Positions 1 to 12,448 of a stretch of 64,000 nucleotides of DNA are shown piece after piece. Location: the NCBI GenBank assembly GCA_002150815.3, contig NDFF03000028.1, positions 186,001-250,000 of the forward strand, in the 5' to 3' direction. The DNA is from Grammothele lineata (taxonomy: Eukaryota; Basidiomycota; Agaricomycetes; Polyporales; Polyporaceae). How positions within the stretch are numbered: the first letter of the stretch is position 1; each line of letters opens with the position of its first letter. The notes beneath the pieces were generated by a model that worked only from the letters and a program-made list of their open reading frames with translations, did no database searches and was not told the origin of the DNA. A program made the position numbers and the translations under genes.

Positions 1-109
1 TCGTGACAACGCTGATATTTCAAGCGGAATACACCAAATCTAGGGTGCTGTGGTCAGAACATATAGGTACTAGATATGGTGAGGCCAATGGACGTACCAA
101 TATCATAAA

Positions 110-1857
110 TTACCAAAAACGATTGCTCTCAGCGGGAAACCCGTTTGCGAGCCGCATCATGACCGCGTTAGACGTCAGCGTCGAGAACTGTTCACATGCA
201 TCAGCTCATTCCAGCACCAAAGAAAAGAGAAAAGAACGACGCACCCCGTTCCCGATCAGCACCTGCGCCCGTTGCGCGACGAGCTGGTCGACCGCCTGCG
301 CGACGAACCTCTGCTCCCAGTCGAGCTCCAGATCGCGGCTGCTCCCGACCGCATCCCACTCGCCCACGGTCCAAAGCGCGCTCTCGAGCTCCCGCACCCA
401 CTCCCGCTTCCCGTTCGTCATCACGTACACCCGCCGGACGCCCTGGCCCGCTGGGCTCGCGCGCACCTCCGCGACCTTCCGCGCGATCTCATCCACGCTC
501 GGGAAGCAGCGCTTGCGATAGTGCTCGACGTTCTCGGGGGTCGTGCGCTTCTCGTCCGGGCGAATGTCCGCCGGGCGCGGTGGGATGGCGAAGGGGTCTG
601 GAAGGCTTGGGAATGTGTTCACGCTCACGAAGTCTTCCCACTGGCGCGCGAGGTCGGCGCAGTGCTCGTGGTAGTCGCCGCGCCGGACGTGCAGGACCAT
701 CAGCCCGGGGATCATCGGGTAGCGGGCAGCGCTCGTCGTAGAGGGCGTATAAGGCGTGGTTGAGAGGAAGGGCTCAGGGGAGGAGGGCGGGAGGAAGTGG
801 TGCCGGTTGCGGTCGAAGGCATGCTCAATGAGGGGGGAGAAGGCGAGGTGGGTGAGAATGGGGGACGCGGCCAGCGCGGGCCAGATATCGAGCAAGGTAT
901 CACGCCGCCCGAATATGCTGCAACCAGATATGTCAGATTGTGATCGAGAAATCCAGGGAGCCAACCTACTGGTGGTGAGAAAAGATCTGGCTGAACTTCT
1001 TTGACGACTCGACGCAAGGATTACGAGTATGTTGTAGTACCCGCGTCCACTCCACGGCCATGCCTTCCGCTGTGATCGGCGAGGAGAGAGCCGCGTGTAC
1101 TTTATTGCGATCTTTGTCCAGTTTACGAGGGCAAACATGATCGAAGTATTCTTTGGTCACTGCTGGAGGTCTGAAGTCATCGGGCGGAAACGGGTCGCCT
1201 ACGGCGGGTCCTAACAGGCATCATGAGCATCTTGGATCGCACCAAAGAAGATGTCATACCTCGGATGAGTGCTGTGTAGGGTATCTGCGATGGTATCCAG
1301 TTGGTATTATATGGTGAGTACAATGACCCGTCGTCATTCCACGTATAGTTGGCAAACACAAATCTGTAGATGAACAGTAAGCCTCACGACGACGCTGCTA
1401 TGGCGTGGAAAGCACTCACGTCCGGCCCGCGCGATATGCGAGGTATGCATTCAATAAATGTTCCTGGAGCGCATTCCCCCAGCCCAGTCCTGAAGGTGTC
1501 GACGGTGGCTGTGAGCACGTGGCATAGCGGCGGAGATGTTTACACAGACGAACCGCGGACGTGGCCGGCTACAAAGAAGAAGCCCTCGTCCTCTCGAGGG
1601 CGGGTGCTATTCCAAGACTGCTGCGGGAGACGGAGTTCGGCTTCGTGGTATTCGGAGTAGAGAGGCGGAAGGAGTGTCCCCGGTGGGGGGACTGGATATT
1701 GCTTCGGCCACCCGAGCTGGAAGCGAGCTGTCCAGGCAAGCGCGCAGGTAGAGAGGACGGTGGCAGCGGCGAAGAGGGAGACGGCCCGTCTCCTGGAGAA
1801 GGGGCGGCGGTCGGGACGGCAGCCGTCGGAGGAGAGGTACTTGGGGAGGACGGACAT
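110..1857 (-). CDS. Fucosyltransferase-like type II membrane protein
   Basis: Multi-exon gene of about 460 codons. The chosen ATG at 1857 opens MSVLPKYLSSDG, followed by a basic stretch (RRPFSRRRA) and one hydrophobic segment (SLFAAATVLSTCALAW). This is the layout of a type II Golgi or ER membrane protein. The lumenal part reads GLGWGNALQEHLLNAYLAYR after the first intron, and later exons carry HVRRGDYHEHC and VYVMTNGKREW. The frame appears to stop at 206, but a donor (gtgcgt, intron 188-244) joins LIGNG to FSTLTSNAVMMRLA, giving a stop at 110. The HxRRGD motif and the final S-x-L-T-S-N block are typical of the GDP-fucose O-fucosyltransferase/NodZ superfamily, so a GDP-sugar transferase is inferred. 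The donor and acceptor sugars are not evident. A bare fungal conserved hypothetical is the alternative. Confidence 0.62.
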
Positions 1858-3142
1858 GGAGGGCGCCGGGGAAGGCCAAGGGAGGCGGAGGGAGGGAGGA
1901 GCAGAAGGGGCCGGGTTGTTCAACTGTCCCGTCAATTTGAAGCGAACAGCCGGGGACTGTCATCTCGTGTGAATAGCAAAGTCGGGAGTCGTGGCGCAGA
2001 AGCGCAGGCCCATCTTCCTCGCAGCACCGCACGGCCTTCTACGTCCTTGCCGCTGGCAAGGCTACCGTTTCGCATGTCGCGCCACCCAGCCTGTCTGCAA
2101 CCGGTTAACCGCTGATCGCCGCCCTGTTCCCCAGTGCATCGAAGACAGCAGGGTTCGTAGGACGAGCACCATTGCACGTCCGCTGAATGAACCTTACGGC
2201 AGCTTGGAGCTATCTTGAGGCCACTGCGGTCGTCGATGCCAGAACCAATAGGCGGTGGAGGGGACTTCCGGATGCCGGACCCCGCAGCAGCCTCGAACCG
2301 CCAGCGAAGCTGCCAGACCCATGCATGGAACCCGGACTCGAGCAGGAATTGGAAAGCCTAGAGCGCGCGGCGGAGAGCGGGTCAGCGGGCGCGAACTCAA
2401 CGAACGAGGCGTGGAGGACGTACTGATGCGGTCTGAACTTCGATGGATGACTAGACGAGCGAGGCGCGCGAAACATCGAATCAAATACGCTTGCCGCGTT
2501 CCGCGGTCCGGCCCGCGGCATCAGCCCCAGTGAGGCTGTGCTCCTCACCTCTGAATTTGAGTGACGTCTATTTGACGCTGCTGGCAATTCCCTACGACCA
2601 GCTCGAGGATTAATAATTCACCAGTCTACCTCCCACGACCCCATCGGGACGGGGTAAACAGACCTGCCGTCCCTTCTATCCAGTCTCAAGAAGCATCCCG
2701 GCCGGCCCCTGAAAACGCAATGTCCGTCTCGGCAACTTCTTTTCTGCTTTGACTTCGGAATCATACCCAAATCATACCAACCAGAACCGGATAGACTGCG
2801 CTGATAGAATGCGTACAGGATCTAACAGCGCCGAAGAAACGCATGACCGGTGATGGGCTGTAGAGCGGCTGCTGTGCGGACTCCGTCCAACGTCCAACAG
2901 CTTCCGTTGCGTCGCCGATGTCGGATTGGATATGTATCGATAGCAGGAGTGTCACGGGCAGTGATCCTAGTTTCCATTCTCGGACACAACACATACCCGT
3001 AAACACTTTCAGAGGACACCAGAGAATTCAAGAGGCGGGCCGCAAAGACACAGATATACTGCCGTTCGATACACAGTACTGAGAGAGCTAGCATTTGGGG
3101 CATACTCCAGATCATTGCAACGTGTATCAAAGGATTTGAACT
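1858..3142. other. Intergenic, no gene supported
   Basis: This lies between the 5' end of the fucosyltransferase-like gene and the 3' end of the protease gene. It contains only short open frames that overlap on both strands and lack family motifs. It should hold the promoter of the first gene and the 3' UTR of the protease. Confidence 0.5.
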
Positions 3143-5354
3143 TCAGGAGGCTCGTCGAGCGGCCTTCAATAACTTGGCGAAATCAGGAGTACCAAGTCCA
3201 GTAACCTGTTAAAGGTGCATACCCAGTCAGTTTGTAACATCAGGACGATGGGGACGAACATGCCACACGCACCGGGTCCCATCCCTGAGCAGCCGCAAAG
3301 CCGTCCGTGCCACACCCCGGGTTGCTGCCCTCCGTGATGTCGTTCAGCGCATCAGCGCCCGCCTGGTAGAGGAACGGGTTCAAGAATCCGAGCGGACCTC
3401 CTCCTGCCCTGAACAGGGCGTCGTTCAGGAGCGCGACGAGGCTGCCGACCGTCGGGCTCGCGGCGCTCGTCCCCGAGACAGATACGGTCTTTCCGCTCCG
3501 CACGACCTGAAAGGCCTGTGCTTGCGCGGCGATGTCCGGGAATGCGCGCCCGCTCGCATTGAAGAGCTCTTGGTTCGTCCCGCCCAGGTTCTTGAGATAC
3601 TTAGCCACCGCGGCGTCTTGGTACGATGGCCGAGCGAACGTGTTTGAGAAGCCGCCGGAGGAGAACGAGACGGCTACCTCGGGGCCGAAGCCGGTTGTGC
3701 CACCGACTGACGTAACGCTAGAAGAAATATGAGGGGGAAAGCGGTGCTGTGTGTCGTGGAGAGCACATACAAGGGACAAGTTGATGGGAACGTAGGCTGG
3801 AATGCGGTGCACGAATCTGCTTTTTGGACGCCGGAGACGCCTCCGTCTCCCGATGCAAAGAGAATGGTCGTCCCACGGGCACCTAGTTGAGCGTACGCAT
3901 TGCAGAGATTACTATATAGATCTGTCAGTCGGAACGCTCTGTCAATAATTGTGAGTGCTGACTTCGCCAGTCCTATCGGAACATCCTTCTCGTTGAATCC
4001 GAAGCTCGTCGTTAGCACGAAGGGAACTTCTTCTTGAGCGATCAAAGTATTGATGACATCCAGGAAGCCTGCGATGCCGTCCGTGTTGTTAGACCCGACC
4101 GAGGCCTGTGTGACGTTGACACCAGTAGCCACACCGACGGTGTACTGGATGTCCAGGCTCTACAAAATGCGTGGTCAAGCCGCCGTGTGCTGACGGGTGA
4201 ACAGAATACACGCACGGCTTCGGTGGTAGCCGCTACCAAGTTATTCGTGCCTCCATCCACGCTCTGGACTGTAAATGAAGTGCCGTTATTGACGTCCTGA
4301 CGGAATTGTCCCAAGAATTGCTAGGCGGACGCATCAGTCGCAAGACGTCGTAAAGAAATAACCAGTCACGAACCGTAAGGTCCTTCGGGTCGGCAGATTC
4401 GCCTATGAACGTAGCCACGAACAGATTACTGGTCTTGTTCTGAGCGGGCGTGGCAGGAACGTTATAGAGTGCTTGTAGACACGCTGGCGTGATAGCACCC
4501 TTGCAGGACGCGTCGGGCGTGGTTGCTGGTGCGGCAGCTACGCTCGTGGGCTTCTGCTTCGTGGTAGTGATCGTGCGAGTGATCGTGACTACTTTACGCT
4601 TGCTCTTGCTCCCAGTTCGGGCAGGCCCAGAAGAATGTACCATATCCAACTTCGCAGGGGTGAGGCGAGGGTCAATGAAGCTACGCAACCGAATTGTCAG
4701 CGTTTGCGTCATGTTGCTGGATGCAAAAGAGAGCTCACGAAGTCGTCGGGTACACGAAATCGAGATGTCCCTTCAGATTTGCCGGTATAGAGTACGCCAT
4801 AGTGCGAAGTGATGTCGCATTTGACGCCTGGTGGACATACTCATTGAACTGTGCGCTCAAAAGCGTGTCTGCCTGCGCGACTGGGACCCGGATGTTGAGC
4901 CAGTCTCCGGCCGCGGACGCCGCCTCGGCAGTGACGTTGTTCTTTGCGAGCCACGCTTTTACAGCCGTGAGACTAGCGGCTTTGGGAGCGACGAATGCCT
5001 CCACCTGGGGATGCATCAGAATCAGCTTTACGACGAAGCTGATGACGTCACAACACGCACCTGGGCTTTGCTGAGGTGCTTCCGATATTTCGCGTTCCCC
5101 GGCGTACTGACATCGTAAAGCGCGGCCTCCAGACCTTTGGGGTCGCCCTGGACGAGGGCCAGGCGCAAGTCAAGCATCGTGTCCGGCGCGGCCTTCGCCA
5201 CGTACGCGAACCCCTGAGGAACCTCCGCTCGGCGCTCGTGAACGCGGAGTGTGTCGTGAACATTGTCGTTATCATGCGTGCTGGTGAACACGGTGGGCCG
5301 GCCCAGCGCTTGAAGGTAGAGGACAGAAAGGAAGAGCAGGCCTGCTGCAATCAT
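3143..5354 (-). CDS. Sedolisin-family secreted protease (S53, tripeptidyl-peptidase-like)
   Basis: Acid serine-carboxyl peptidase of about 590 residues in roughly eight exons. The ATG at 5354 starts a signal peptide (MIAAGLLFLSVLYLQALG). An activation prodomain follows, with the typical LYDVSTPGNAKYRKHLS stretch. The catalytic set is complete. Glu and Asp lie in TEASLDIQY, which is created by splicing out an intron near 4163-4216. The oxyanion Asp is in FASGDGG and the nucleophile is in SGTSAASP. The calcium site is formed by NDI and GWDPVTGLGTPDF, the latter joined across the last intron (stop at 3143). A Thr/Lys-rich linker with KRK and TTT runs sits between prodomain and catalytic domain. 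Members release tripeptides or cut internally at acid pH in the culture fluid. Endo versus exo specificity cannot be read from the sequence. No disabling change was seen. Confidence 0.93.
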
Positions 5355-5610
5355 CTCGGCCGGCAACGCAAGCGCGGAGGGCCTGAACGAGGAGGGAGCG
5401 ACTTCGTCGATGGCCGGGGGAAAGGCAAGGCGCTGTATCCGGGCTTCTTGTCGTTATATGCGCCCTTGCTGTTGGCAGGGGCAGATGTGTATGCTCAGGG
5501 ACCGGCCATGGGACAGTGATGTTCGGGCATGCTGTGCGTGCGGAGATCATTCATGTACTTCAATAGCGTCTGTAACAGAGAAAAGCGGGGATGTATGAAG
5601 CAGCAGATGG

Positions 5611-5618
5611 CTTTTATA
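5611..5618 (-). promoter_or_regulatory. TATA-like box upstream of the sedolisin gene
   Basis: TATAAAAG on the minus strand, about 257 nt before the protease ATG. The distance allows a long 5' UTR or a 5' UTR intron. This is a sequence match only. Confidence 0.3.
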
Positions 5619-5776
5619 ATCGCTCAGCGCTGGAACGACGCGAGAAAGTGGTGATTGTGCTTACTTGACTTCCCCACCGCCCAGCTTCAGTTCTGCTCGA
5701 GCTCTGCCAGCCCTGTGCACTTTCTCTACTAGCCATCAAGATACTACCTATACCCAGCGATTCCGTGACGAGATGG

Positions 5777-6049
5777 CTATTGTTGATAGAGATTCTGGAT
5801 ATCTATGTAGTCGAGGCTTAGTCGCATTTGGTGCCTGGACAGATGTTCGTCGTCAAGTTTATCGAAGATGATGTGGTCGCCTTCGTGGCACTTTGCGGCT
5901 CTTCGCGGGCGCCACAACTTCCGGCGCTTCGAGATCTGGTGAATCGGATCGGATTGCACACCGAAAAGATCGATCTTAGAGGATTTGGACTTTGGATTAT
6001 GGTAGTGTACGTATGATATAGGGCATCCTTCCAGAATACGCCAAGCCAT
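5777..6049 (-). CDS. Possible small hypothetical protein (90 aa)
   Basis: Uninterrupted frame from ATG at 6049 (MAWRILEGCPIS) to a stop at 5777. It is basic in the middle (SKRRKLWRPRRAAK) and acidic later (DKLDDEH). No family is recognised, and there is no signal peptide or membrane segment. It lies in the 850-bp gap between the protease and the transcription factor, so it may be a real small gene or chance. Confidence 0.27.
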   Translation of the reverse strand: MAWRILEGCPISYVHYHNPKSKSSKIDLFGVQSDPIHQISKRRKLWRPRRAAKCHEGDHIIFDKLDDEHLSRHQMRLSLDYIDIQNLYQQ

Positions 6050-6203
6050 CCGCGCTATATATGACTCCCTCAACAATCGTTACATACAAACAGGCCGAGA
6101 GCAATGTCAGGGATGATATCTCGTGCCAGAGGGATCACAGATCAATCGGAAGCGCAGGATATAAATCAACGCGATACCGCATATCCGACGTGTAATCGCG
6201 CCG

Positions 6204-9082
6204 TCAATTATTGAGGAAAAAGCCGAGCAGGTGCTGATATTCGAACCCGCTCTCCGCCGTCCAGGTGTCAGTGCGGATCTTCATAACCTCGTCCCAGAAA
6301 ACTGTCGTAGTCTGCGAGCCGTCCTCCAGGAACTTGCGGATGTGCGCCTCCCACTTCTTCATAAGATGGAACTTGGCCTCGTGCGACTGAATGTACACCC
6401 CTTCCGGATCGAACGGTGGGAGGCCCTCCTGGTATGCAACGAGACCGACCTGTGTGAGCCAGTAAAGCGGAAGGGCATTGAAACAGAACCGTTGTTGCGA
6501 CTCCGGCACGTCGCGCGGCGTGTCCGGAGACGTTAGCCATGACTGCAGCCAACAATGGAGTAGAATCTGCACATGGAAGACCCGGACTTTGTCCACGTAA
6601 TGGGGGTTCATCTTCGGGCGGGGGACGCCGGTGCTCGAGCCCTGCTGGAAGGGTAGCCGGTCCCGGAGATAGAGTTCGAATAGCTTGCGCATCACCGCGT
6701 GTATCATGAGGAAGTGCCCGAATGGAGAGACGTTGAACTCGCGCGCCTCGTTCGTCGGGTTGTCCTGCACAAGGTAGTTGTACATTGTCTTGAGGTATTG
6801 ACCGCATAGTCGGATTTGCGTCGACCCGTATCGCGAAGGTGTTTGGAGCACGAGGGCCCATTCTGCCGAACTCGTCGCCGCCCAGAGGGCATCCTCGCAC
6901 GGAAGACCCAAGGAGAACTGTTCGTTGTGAAATGTTGGTTGAAGGTTGAAGAAGATTGCGTGAGAGCAGTCATGAGTGAAAAGAATCCAGATGGCTCTAA
7001 CTCGCTCGTGAGACAGCAGCGCATTGAACGAGTTGAAGCTCAGACTCACCTCTTCGCTGTCTCATATTTAACCCACTGTCGCCATGCTTTCTCGATGGAG
7101 ATAGGATCGGAGAGGTCGAAGGGGTCGAGAGGACAATCGCGGGCTTGTTCCATATAACCATTCATACGGAGCATCTGAATAGGTGTCCAACCACATTGAG
7201 CCCTGATCGACGGTTGTCGCCGCTCATGTAGACGTACCATGACAATCATCCCATGATACACATTCGACTTCGCTCGCTGTTCTGGGTCTTTGTGGAACAT
7301 CCCGATGGTTTGGAACAACCCTGACGCTAGCGCTAGGTGCGTCATGGTCTCAAAATCTGTTGTATGCGACTAGATTGAAGAGGTTGAGCTGGTGTTCCAT
7401 CACGGGAAGATGCCGCACGTACAAGCTCTGCAATAATTTCATCCCTAGATGTAGCAAGGACAGAGTCGATAAAGCGCGTCGCCGTGGGAGTGTTAGAATA
7501 CATGGCGCCGCATGCCTTGGTCGCTTTGACAAGTAGAGGGTGCCTCGTCTCTTTGAGGAACGTAGGTAGGTGAACGATCGGCATATGTTGTGAGAACGTC
7601 GTGATGAAGGACGTGACTGGTGAAGACGTAGTCAGCGTCACAGCCGTACTTCAATACATCCCCATCTGCGCGGCCTCGTCGCGCGATATGAAGAGACACG
7701 CACTGAATCCGTAGTATTCCGAAATCGAGGGCATTCCTCGCATGCCCAGTGTCTGGCTTGGTGTTTGCACGGCACCAAGAACCTCATTTTCGGGAATGCT
7801 CGTCATGGGATCAAATGGCATCGGCATCAACGTCGGCATCGTGTACATGGCGAGTTGCGTCGGGCCTGCAGGCGAAGACGCGTTGGCCAGCCCTGAGGTG
7901 GTGACTAGCGCGTGATCAATAGTCGCAGCGCTTTCCAACCGGTCTGTGAGGACGGCCGCAGGGTCCTGTTGGAAGTGCTGGCCGGGTACCGCGGGGTTCT
8001 TCTCGAAGCTCGACGTGAAGAGGTCGGAGAAGAGGTTGTCGTACATCTCGCTGGAGAAGAGCTCGGTGAGGTAGCCTCGCTCCTCCTCGTTCTGCTGAGA
8101 GGCCGCGACCACGGTCAAAGCGCTGGAACCGGCCGCTATGATGGTTGCCGCTGAAGACGATGAGGGACCGGATTGCAGGGAAGACGTTGACACAGTGGCT
8201 GTGCCGCCGAACGGACTTCGTGCTGAGTCGAGAGAGGCCGACGGGTCGAACAGATTTGAGACAACCGAGAAATCGGTGCTCGGCGTCATGCTGATGGGAT
8301 CCGATGTCGGGCTCTTTGACGCGTTACCGTCAGTCGGCGAGTCCTGAGGTGGAGACGCGCTTGAGGTAGAGTTACCATCGACCTCTCCTCGACCCCTCTT
8401 GCCGCTCTTGTCAGAGAGGTTGAGGTAAACGCATTCGCGCCCTCGTGCTTTGCACTTCGAGCAAGGTTTCTGGAGGTCGCACTTGACTTTCGAGTCAGCG
8501 CAACTTTGGCATGACTTCCTTCGGGACCGACTGGCTGATCTACGGAGTATGAAGTGGGTCAGAGGCGCCGGTCGATAAGCCGCTCCAGCACTTACGAATC
8601 ACAACAGGTCCGCTTGTGTCGTGTCAGGAGATCGCTCCTCGTAAACTGGGCGTGGCATCGCTGTGAACGACGAGCATGAGTATACTTTGCCCCCGCGAAT
8701 TGAGCAGGGGGACGACGCACCTCACACTCGTGCATGCGCTCATTCGAGTCTAATGGAAGATGCCGAGAATCAGCTGACGAAAGCAATCGGCACACTGAAA
8801 TCGGCCGAACTTACGCGTCTTGAGATGGCGATTGAGGTGCGTTGTCCGGGTAAACTTGGCTGGGCACAAGTGACACAGTTTGGTTTGAGGGAGTGTAGGG
8901 ATATTGCCCCTATGCGAGCGCATCTTGGAGAGCGAATTTGTCCGGGTCACCGACGCCGCGGCCGGGGCGGTGGAAGACGAGGCATCGAGAGCAGCCTCAT
9001 CGACGTCGAGCTCAGCGGGCACGGGTTCTGGTGCTGCTGCAGGTGCGGCTTGTGCCAGAATCGTCGCAGCGTCGTCTGGCAT
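6204..9082 (-). CDS. Composite zinc-finger transcription factor (C2H2-C2H2-Zn2Cys6, fungal TF domain)
   Basis: Predicted nuclear regulator of about 800 residues, ATG at 9082 (MPDDAATILAQ). After an Ala-rich acidic N-terminus come two C2H2 fingers. The first reads LCHLCPAKFTRTTHLNRHL. The second, CHAQFTRSDLLTRHKRTC, lies on a later exon. Next is a Zn2Cys6 cluster with the pattern C-Q-S-C-A-D-S-K-V-K-C, then CSKCKARGREC (near 8440-8525). A Ser/Thr/Ala-rich linker leads to the fungal-specific TF middle-homology region. That region contains FITTFSQHMPIVHLPTF, the helical block around LALASGLFQTIGMF and the C-terminal part to the stop at 6204. This composite architecture is a known fungal regulator class. 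Target genes cannot be told. The neighbouring GH79 and protease genes are possible but unproven targets. Confidence 0.9.
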
Positions 9083-9138
9083 CGTGGTGGCTCACGGTTA
9101 AGTGTAGATGGCTGGAATGATTTGCGGGCGCTGGGCCG

Positions 9139-9146
9139 TTATATAA
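9139..9146 (-). promoter_or_regulatory. TATA box of the zinc-finger regulator
   Basis: A palindromic TTATATAA lies 57 nt before the ATG at 9082, at the spacing expected for a core promoter with a short leader. Confidence 0.4.
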
Positions 9147-9609
9147 CGTCCTCGCAGCAACCAGAACTCTACGAACAAGCGCTCGTCACCCGGCGGATAG
9201 GAGGCGTCAAGCACGTGTTCAACTTTTTTCCGGCGATTACCGATCATCGTCGGCGACCCACTGCCTCCTGTGACTTTGAGCTTTCTCGAGCTCATTCAAG
9301 CAGAGCCCAGGCGAACTCTGGAGGTTGCTCTCCTCTGCATCATCGCGTGTCGAAACCCAGCTGGTATTCTCAATCTGAGCGTAGTGCCGAGTCCAAGATA
9401 TAGACCCAAAATTCACGCCTACCTAGAATCTAGATGCGTGGGACATGGTGGTGCTTCGGTTTCAGCTCTCAGTGATGTCTTGTTGAAGGGTGACCGGTGA
9501 CGTGTTAGAGCGCGTGAGCACAGGTACCGCTGTGGCTGCGAAGTATGTTACAAACGCTGATGCATTGTTTGAAGTCTCGACGACCGTCTACGCGCATACC
9601 CGTCCTGCC

Positions 9610-11405
9610 TCACAAGTACACAATTAATGCCTCCGAGGCGGCAACGGACACCGTCAAGTTGCCCCCGCTGAGGGTGACCGACTCCAAGTGTTGTGTACCC
9701 TGAGATACGCAGTTCGTCGAAAACGTACCATTCCCTCCGATCGTAACTGCTGCGCCCTGGTCCACCAGAGATGTCGCACTTGGAGCCGTAAGCCGCTTTG
9801 CTTGTGCGCTCGCCGTCGTCAGACCTGAAAACTGCACAGACGAGCTTGACCGTGTCCCGGTGCCAGTGAACTCGGCAGAGTTGAGGACGAGTAAACGCAG
9901 CGGCGCGCCCGACGAGCCGTATACTGCGTAGGTAGCTACGGCTCCCGAGCCGTTGTCGAGAGCGGCGACCTTTGCGCCGTCGGCACCTAGGAAGTCGGAG
10001 ACGAAGACTGCTCCGTAGTAGGGCGAGTAGACCGTGTTGTTTCCCCACCAGCAGTATGCCTAGTAGCATGTGAATCTCACATATAATGGCCGTTGAGCAT
10101 CCCGACGCGGAGTACGTACGCAATTTCCGATAGTACCGTGATGGAAGTAAAGTCGGTCGACTCCAATCAACGCACTCTGAAGCACGTAATCAACGATCCA
10201 GAGCGCGGCGCCGAAGGTTGCGCTGATTCCTCCACCACCACATGTGGCTGGAAGGGAATGCAACAAGGACAGTTTAGTCATGGGGTCCTCCCTATGGGGC
10301 ATAATGTACTCTCACCAGAGTTGGTCTCGCCGAAGAAGAAAGGCTTTCCGGCAGCCTTGACCGCGGTCGCCTCTGCTGCGAAACCGTTTACATACGAAAC
10401 AATGCTCCTAGAGGGGGGTGGGTGTCTGGTGTCAACGCCGGCAACCGTCGCCTATATATCACGTTCGGACTTACGAGTGGCTCATGAGCCGGGTAAGATT
10501 CGTAGTGGACCCACTGCATGCCGACTGCGGATACGAATGCCGAGAAATGGTTTTGATAGCACTAAGTGCTGAACTTCCAATGCTGCTAACAAGCGTCTGC
10601 GTACTCCAGGAGAGGTAGACGGCTCCCTGGATTATGTTACCGAACTGTTACGCGGAATCGGAGTTTAGCGTGAATCCGTTTCAAACACTCTTATACTCGC
10701 TGACCGTGGGAGACAGGGCAGTGATCCACGACCTTTCCGTCGAAATGTCGATTGAGTTGCTCCATCCAGTTCCAGAGGCGATAGGGTCGCTGCTCGTATA
10801 TACTGAGGAACGGCGCGATCAGAAACATGCACATGCCAATTATTGGGGGATACTCACAGTCGGGCTCGTTGCCTAGCTCGATAGCAAACAAGTTGCTCAT
10901 AGTAGACTTGGCTTTGGAACCGGCAGCAAGGTCATTGGATTGGTTGGCCAAGCGGCGGTTCAAACCGATGGTCACTTCATCGGCCTGCAGGCGGGACGCC
11001 AAGGTGAAGAACGAAGGCCCATAGGTCAAGCTCGCTGGGGCATCGGCCGGGGAAGCTACGGTGTAATTGACCGCCGTGGACAGATTGGGGTCGTACGTAG
11101 CGCGATCTCTGGTATTGACGGAGTGAGCGCGTTGGTCTGCCGGACTGCCGACCTGGAACGTACTGGGTTGTGCCACCGATACGGATGGCAGGCTGGGCGC
11201 CACGCAATGCGGCCATGTTGGCAAGGCAGTTGTTTGTCCCGGCCATCTCGGTGTATCCCGGGAATGCGAAGAATTCGATCGAAACGCTAACTAGGGACGG
11301 ATCTACCGATACTGCGCCCGATGGGGGAGTCGAAGGGACTACTATGCCATGTGCAGGCAATAGTGCCAGCAGCAAAGAGATGGTGACCGCAGAGAGTAGC
11401 GCCAT
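9610..11405 (-). CDS. Glycoside hydrolase family 79 (beta-glucuronidase-like)
   Basis: Secreted enzyme of about 480 residues. The ATG at 11405 opens a signal peptide (MALLSAVTISLLLALLPAHG). The early block SVSIEFFAFPGY is followed by RIGGTTQ, which splices to DRATYDP over an intron beginning gtacgt. The acid/base Glu is in FAIELGNEPD, just before a gtgagt donor. Later exons give YTSSDPIASGTGW and EVTIGLN-type helices. The C-terminal exon (GLTTASAQAKRLTAPSA, to the stop at 9610) matches the beta-sandwich tail of GH79. The family releases glucuronic or 4-O-methyl-glucuronic acid from arabinogalactan proteins and related glycans, consistent with plant cell-wall turnover. I followed the first few joins and found them in frame. 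The central exons between about 10120 and 10690 were not all resolved, so a lesion there cannot be excluded. Confidence 0.85.
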
Positions 11406-12448
11406 TGAAGGTCGTTAGGAGGGGAAGTCCAGGTCAACATGTGGAAGAACATGGAGGTTTTAAGGCGCTCCGCGAGTACTTCCCGAACCGCCACGGACCA
11501 CCGAGGTGTGCGGTCCGAGGAGAAAGGCCCATGTCAGGGTCGGGTGATTGGACATGTGCACCGGGGAAATTGCTTAGCATTTCTTCCGCGATGAGAGTGA
11601 TATGAACCGAGATCGCTTCTCGAGCGCGTGCCTGTTGCGCGGGGAATCACCTGGGTACGTTGACTGGCTCCGTTGAAGCTCGCGCTCTCCTACACCGTAC
11701 GGTCCGGCTCCGTAACAATTCAATGGTCCAGCCAGAAAAAAATGCGAAACTGATGTGAGACAATTGTTCAAACCGTGGGGAAACTGCCACAGAATTCAGG
11801 TCGCTCTTGGGTGAAGATCGTCAACGTACGGCCCCAAAACTACCAGTGCCGGTGAGTTTCGTGACGGCGGAATCTGTTAGATGTACGTCACCTGGTACCC
11901 GACATTCGCGTTGCCATCTTGTCCGCACCCCTGCCACAAGGCTCTGAAACGAACTTGAAGTGAAGGGAGTCACATGGCGACAGGAGTAGAGGAACGAGGT
12001 CAAGAGGTCTGGCCGACTTCGACGTCCGGTCCGTGCAGGACTTTACAGGCGCCAACGCATGACGTCAAATCTTGTGGAAGAGGCACGTGGACCGCAAGGC
12101 AAGAACGTGATCATGACGCCGGTCCGGGCGCCCCCGGCGAGCTTTCCAGCTTGTTTGCTGTCAGAGTCACTGGTCCTTACCCTGCCACTGACCATTGCTT
12201 CCACTTACAGATGCCTGGTGGTATCCGATTATTGGAAGATCATACCATGGACCACATCTGTGGCTTCTTTGGAGGAAGTTAGTACCAGTATATCTTCCAT
12301 CCTCGTCAGACATTGCAGACATATGACGTCACGCTCTCCGCCAGCTCGAACATAACTAACACTTTTCGACGCAGGGATATCCTCACTCACCCCCCTTCCC
12401 CCCGATCTCCTCACGCCAGACCTGCCACTGCAAACGGTTTGACCACAC
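11406..12448. other. Divergent promoter region between GH79 and the ComA-family gene
   Basis: The genes on each side point outward from this 1.04-kb gap, so it must contain both promoters. CT-rich tracts (cactcaccccccttccccccg) lie just before the ATG at 12449, as in many fungal leaders. No protein family was found here. Confidence 0.5.

Noticed and set aside
206..763. Overlapping plus-strand frames at the left edge
   Set aside because: They mirror the exon of the fucosyltransferase-like gene that carries HVRRGD; low-complexity Arg/Pro/Ala content.
6230..6250. TTCGAACCC resembling a tRNA T-loop
   Set aside because: It encodes the conserved C-terminal exon of the zinc-finger regulator (GFEYQHLL) on the minus strand and has no cloverleaf.
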